DNA of 64,000 nt. Origin: Deinandra increscens subsp. villosa (lineage: Eukaryota > Streptophyta > Magnoliopsida > Asterales > Asteraceae). Made by a program: the position numbers and the translations under genes. The stretch spans positions 104,274,124 through 104,338,123 of the forward strand of contig JBCNJP010000025.1 in the NCBI GenBank assembly GCA_039602395.1, written 5' to 3'. Under the pieces are notes generated by a model. The model had not been told where the DNA came from, made no database searches, and worked only from the letters and a program-made list of their open reading frames with translations. Shown here in pieces: positions 59,693 to 64,000 of this stretch (position 1 is the stretch's first letter; every line of letters begins with the position of its first letter).

Positions 59693-61310
59693 TGATGTGT
59701 TCGGAACGACTCTAAAAACTATTATAAAAACCTAGACCTGAACTAGACCTAGACACACCTAATTTTACCGAAAATACCTAAACTAGACCGAACCCTAAGG
59801 CAAGTGTACCTATCGGATAGTAGAATAGCTAGGGCAAGACCGGATTATCGAACCTAAGGACACTATTTTAGACAAGAATTAACCTAGACCTATGGAATGG
59901 AAATTATGAGTAATTTGATTTGGGTTTTTGAGTTGAGATTTGAATTAACTAAAATTAACTGATCAACGCACAAACAGACAAAAGCAAGAAACTTTGGGAG
60001 AATTCAGACGAGAAACGAGTATCACCTAGACCCTGGAATCCTACTTAATACCTACAACCTCACTCGGAATTGATTGATCTGATGGTGGCTAGTTCACCTT
60101 TTAAGTCCTTCCTAGCTACACTTCTAACGCTCGAACAAGGGTTCACCTTTTAAGTCCTTCCCACTTCAATTACCCTAGCCACCCTCGGATATACCTAAGG
60201 TGCACCTAGACTAACAGGAGCTACCAATAACTACCATGAATGACACGGAATAGCAAGCTAGACAAAACCCTAGGAAGCTTCCTTTTGAGACAACGCAACC
60301 CTAAGACTTTAACCACCCCAACTACCCGTTAAACCTATACCTTTTGAGTCTTCAGTTTAGCAGCACATTACAATCAAATAATCAACCAACCGAAAATGCA
60401 ATAGTTCAAGGTAACCCTAAACTACACTTTAACAATCAACCCTAAAGTTAACTACTTGGGTTAATCTACCTAAACCGAAAGACATTCGCGGGTAAATTAA
60501 GCATTAATAGTCAATTAACAATCCGATCATAACACACATATGCATCAAAACATGATAATCAATGGAATTGAATAAAAGTGCAACATCAATCAATCAATCA
60601 AAACCGAATAAAGTTATAAATACTAAATAATCATCCAATTGGGTCTAGGCAATACAATCAAATTAGCCTAGCAACATGTTACTGTCTAGAGTAATGATAA
60701 AAATCTGAACTTTGACAGAAAACATAATTGAAATTAAGAACAATAAGAATGAATTATGAAACCCGATAGGATGATGATGATGTATGTGATAAAATCGATC
60801 CACCGGTGCTTCCTAATCAATCCCTGGCCTTCTCTGCTCTTGAAATCGCCCAAAATCGCCTCTGAGTTCGTCTGGAAGTCGAAGAATGCGAATTGAAACC
60901 CTAAAAGACGAATTTATATCGACTAAGCAATTTTTGCGGGTTTTAGACTTCCAAGCGTATCGCTTGGAAGTGTGTCTTCTGTAGGCGATACGCCTACAGC
61001 CCATAAGGCGACAAATTAGTCGGGCTTAGCCGACTTTGACTTCTGTTGACTTTCCTTCTCGCGCGTATCGCTTGGAGGTCATCAGGTTCCAGGCGATACG
61101 CCTGGAACTGCTTGTTCAGCCCTTCTTCAACATTTCTTATTTTGGCCTCGGGACTTTATTAAAAACCTACAAAACTCAAATAAAAATAATAAAAAGGACA
61201 CAAAGACTCAAACTTTAATAAAAGCACTTAAAACAAATGGAAACTGACTCAAATGGACTCAAATACATAACAAAAGACTTAGGAAAATCGGATGTGTTTG
61301 CAACACATCA
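59693..61310 (-). repeat. 5' LTR of the Gypsy element, 1618 bp
   Basis: The LTR starts TGATGTGTT and ends AACACATCA on the plus strand, a perfect 9-bp terminal inversion within the usual TG..CA frame. The inner edge abuts the primer site. A TATA-like 'gatataaatt' on the minus strand near 60915 may be the promoter. Four palindromic units lie at 60949-61110. The partner 3' LTR is absent from the window. Confidence 0.88.
60949..61110. repeat. Four palindromic units in the LTR
   Basis: Units: ACTTCCAAGCG-TAT-CGCTTGGAAGT (11-bp arms), CTGTAGGCG-ATA-CGCCTACAG (9-bp arms), a short GCG-TAT-CGC unit near 61066, and GTTCCAGGCG-ATA-CGCCTGGAAC (10-bp arms). Arm bases differ between units but stay paired, as in AAGCG/CGCTT against AGGCG/CGCCT. 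Confidence 0.88.
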
Positions 61311-61323
61311 CTAACCCACTCAG

Positions 61324-61632
61324 CAGCATTCACATTTCATTTTCTATTTTATATCTTTTTCATCGCAGCCATATATTTGGGGGAAACCAAACTCGCCCTC
61401 TATATTTGATGTCCACTATTCATCCATATCTGTTAGTTTATTTACGTGTAAATGAATGTGACTGATAAAGAGAGAAAAACTAAGAGAGAAATGAAATAAC
61501 AAAGTATTATTTAATTGAATACGGATAAATATGAGGAATGAAATGTGGAAAATTTTAGAAACTTATATACAAATTTAGAAAATATAATTTTTAGTTAAAT
61601 TATAAAGATAGAGATGTAGAACCGAATGCTCT
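61324..61632. mobile_element. MITE family A copy next to the Gypsy LTR
   Basis: The left end AGCATTCACATT and the right end 'ttagttaaattataaagatagagatg..gaatgctc' match the family A elements at 583-891 and 5330-5541. It begins only 13 bp after the LTR end. Non-coding. Confidence 0.55.
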
Positions 61633-61959
61633 AAAGGACTAGGTTTAAAAAAATTATATTTTGCCCCGTAAGGGTTATATTACCGTTCTTTTTAGATATA
61701 TTTTTTAACCCTTTGTGTACAAATACTCTTATTTAACATAATTTTTACACCAAAACTCTCCATAACACTACAAAATCCTAACTATTTTTCTAAAACACTC
61801 TCACGAACTTTCTACAAACCATGGTTTTTTTATCCAATGAGGAAACTAATCATAGTCTTATACTATTTATCTTCCAAAGGGTTATATTTGCTACATCTGC
61901 TATGGTAGAGGGGAAAACTGATCTTCCCATACAAATCACAAGATGATCTGGTTTAAACT

Positions 61960-62620
61960 CAAATTCGTGCAATGGGACACGATAGTCTTCTGATTATTTT
62001 GTTGAGGATGCGATCGATGATACTAATATTTTTAGGAAACTTTTTCGTTTCACTGGAGAGCCATCTATACGAGTAGGTAATGATTTGGAAGCCAATTACC
62101 TTTTTTCATATTAGGGTGCTAGAGGACATTGGGATTTTACTGCTTATCATAAATGCACAACAGTATTGTGTTAAATGGTGTACAAGACCGTGTCAGGCGC
62201 TTTGGATGAATATTTGAGTCAACCGCTTGTAAGTGTATGTACGGGTTTTGCAAAAAAAAAAAACATATAACTCTATCGCTCTGTTTGAGGAAACCAAATG
62301 CGCGCAAAAAAGATCATCAGTTGTACGAGGCACACAAGGCTAAACATGGATTCTCCGGGAGACTTAGTAGCTTAAATTGTATGCATTGGGAGTGGTATAA
62401 TTGCCCGGCTACATGGAAATGTCAACACATCAAAGATAATCATTCACAGCCAACTACGGTGTTAGAAGCAGTCGCTTCCAACGATCTATGGTTATGGCAC
62501 TCACCTTTTGGAGCCGTTGGCATGGTTCAAATAATGACATAAACGTTCTTGATAGATCCTATATATTATAGCACATCATTAGAGCTTTGCACCGAATACA
62601 TCTTTCAAGTACGCGAAATG
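61960..62620 (+). pseudogene. PIF/Harbinger (HARBI1-like) transposase fragment
   Basis: Plus-strand pieces match the plant Harbinger DDE transposase: 'GHWDFTAYHKCTTVL' (about 62130-62170), 'MVYKTVSGALDEYLSQPL', then 'KPNARKKDHQLYEAHKAKHGFSGRL', 'LNCMHWEWYNCPATW', and 'TTVLEAVASNDLWLWHSPFGAVG'. Several stops and frame breaks occur before 62237 and at 62540. The first catalytic Asp, expected in 'IDCMHW', is Asn here. The remnant is therefore dead both by frame and by active site. Confidence 0.85.
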
Positions 62621-64000
62621 ACTTACAAACATGAATATTATCTAGTTGATGATATTTATTCTGAATGAATAATGTTTGTTAGAATGTATAATCAACTAAT
62701 ATGCTCAAAACAGCAAAATTTTTCCTCAGTTGTTTACAAACTCAATTTTAAAGTGCAATTTGTAATTAAAAGCTCAATGTTTGTTTTCACCAAAGTTAAG
62801 TAATTAAACTAAACACAAAACATTTTTCACATACGCTCATGGATTTGACCATGTACTTACTCATACTAACTAGGTTAGTATACTAACTAGGTGAGTTAGG
62901 AATTTGTTTTTTAGTGGACCACAACATTCGTATCACTCACTAATATATGTAATGTATGTCATTCTTGAATTTCACAATTTGATGGTGGAAAAAAAAGCCA
63001 AAATTATTTGTTTTTACATCTCATCCAATTTTCAACCATAAGGAGTAATTAACAAAGAAATTTTTGATATTTAAATGTATCACAACCTCAAGACGGATTG
63101 GTGGATCAGATTTTTTTTATTATAAATTCTTCTGTTTAATTAATCATGTAAAGTTTTTATTTTTTTTATGTAATCTTTATTAATGAAATTGTATATTTAA
63201 TATTATTATTATTATTTTCACTTTTTACCCTAAATTTTTATTTTTAACCTTTGAGTAGCAGAGTAGTCCAAAACTATGGTTGAATATAGACAAGTGAATA
63301 AGTAATCAATTGGTTTAGACCACCTGGTATGGGTGGCGCCATCCTTCTTCACGCAGATTATCACGACGCCATCAACATCCCCATGCTCCGTGGAAGGGCT
63401 ACGCCAATTTTGTGCACCAAAAACTTCACTTCATCTCCCCTAGCCAATTATTTCATGACAACTCACATGATTTTATAATATATTAAATTCATCACACCAC
63501 ACCACACCACACCAGATGAAGTATACCTCCATGTATGTGATAAGTGTGTGTAGTCCAGTCATCGTCTATATAGCCACCATACCACACTACACTACCATGA
63601 GTATATCACATGCCCTTATAAAAGTTAGTCTAATGAACCACTTTATCTACCACTCATGATTTATTTAATGAAAAATTAATACTTCCTTACCTTTGAAATA
63701 TATTACATAAAAAGTGAATGCAAAAATAAAATATAAGATTAATATGAAATCATAATATCTATAAAAGTCATGTCCAAAATTTATACAAAGCTACTTATGA
63801 GATTAAAAATATATTCAAAATACAACTCCGTTTTAAATGAAACTTAGGTCGAAATATTCGATAAAAAGATATAAAATACCATATACTTAGATCTTCAAAA
63901 AACATAATAATTACACATAATTAAAAAAATAAACTTAAAGACTTTGGGGTGGTTAATTAAACCAAATTGAAAAGCGTGTGGGATTGCGTGGACAGTTCCA
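62621..64000. other. Intergenic, no gene seen
   Basis: AT-rich spacer. An (ACACC)n microsatellite lies near 63495-63513. Around 63550 'gtccagtcatcgt' resembles a block inside MITE family B (1945), suggesting another worn MITE. No coding sequence is recognised. Confidence 0.4.

Larger units (their letters stand above)
55895..61310 (-). mobile_element. Gypsy (Athila/Tat-like) retrotransposon lacking pol and 3' LTR
   Basis: On the minus strand the order is: a complete 5' LTR (61310-59693), a primer binding site complementary to tRNA-Asp, gag and protease in one broken frame (59509-56594), and a palindrome-rich untranslated part. Then comes the sequence 'cattgagggcaatgtgtgattcaagtgtgggga' (about 56040-56008), which in plant Athila/Tat elements lies downstream of pol. 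RT, RNase H and integrase are missing between gag-protease and that motif. A 10-bp tandem tract (caattttttt)n at 55898-55951 marks the lower side. No second LTR is seen, so the lower boundary is uncertain. Confidence 0.75.

Noticed and set aside
1..64000. tRNA and rRNA genes
   Set aside because: I looked for tRNA B-box-like GGTTCRA stretches with cloverleaf context and found none convincing. The only tRNA-related sequence is the primer binding site at 59670-59686.

Overview
This is a plant nuclear window. The genes have many introns with GT-AG boundaries, the noncoding DNA is AT-rich, and plant transposon families (hAT and PIF/Harbinger MITEs, Copia, Gypsy, Helitron, a non-LTR element) make up much of the space between genes. 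The protein families indicate a eudicot. The style of the mobile elements makes me suspect an asterid, perhaps Asteraceae, but that is an impression and not a proof. All intron/exon models were built by hand, by joining splice sites that keep the reading frame and the family homology.

Layout. 0-3 kb: MITEs, including a hAT MITE with a perfect 8-bp target duplication. 3.1-4.8 kb: a Myb/SANT-like gene with a NAM-associated C-terminus (Harbinger ORF1 type). 5.6-6.9 kb: a two-exon DUF4408/DUF761 gene. 9.0-10.3 kb: a shrunken Copia element. 11.9-16.8 kb: a 12-exon VAL/HSI2-type B3 repressor gene. 17-26 kb: MITEs, a 647-bp GC-rich insert between perfect 42-bp repeats, a decayed non-LTR retrotransposon and T-rich tandem repeats. 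26.7-30.1 kb: the bifunctional riboflavin kinase/FMN phosphatase gene. 31.0-31.6 kb: a PPR pseudogene. 31.9-35.7 kb: a WRAP53/TCAB1-like WD40 gene. 36-44 kb: tandem repeats, Helitron pieces including an RPA-like fragment, a second non-LTR fragment and MITEs. 44.6-45.3 kb: an FBS-type F-box gene. 46.0-46.8 kb: a decayed copy of the F-box gene found at 53.5-55.1 kb. 48.4-49.3 kb: a divergent heat-shock-factor-like gene. 49.6-54.9 kb: three hAT MITEs of one family. 55.9-61.3 kb: a Gypsy element with one complete LTR, primer site and broken gag-protease but no pol. 62 kb: a dead Harbinger transposase.

Four single-copy-type genes here (VAL, riboflavin kinase, F-box FBS, WRAP53) match, from memory, genes lying close together in Arabidopsis At4g21470-At4g21550. 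The gene content therefore looks like an old conserved neighbourhood inflated by transposons. The genes do not form one pathway: they cover seed-gene repression, flavin cofactor synthesis, telomerase/Cajal-body RNP assembly and ubiquitin ligase adaptors.

I found no tRNA or rRNA gene, no CRISPR array and no convincing new multi-gene system. The most unusual signals are an array of conserved 17-bp palindromes in the Gypsy element, an HSF-like protein without the DNA-reading arginine, and a VAL protein without a recognisable CW zinc finger.
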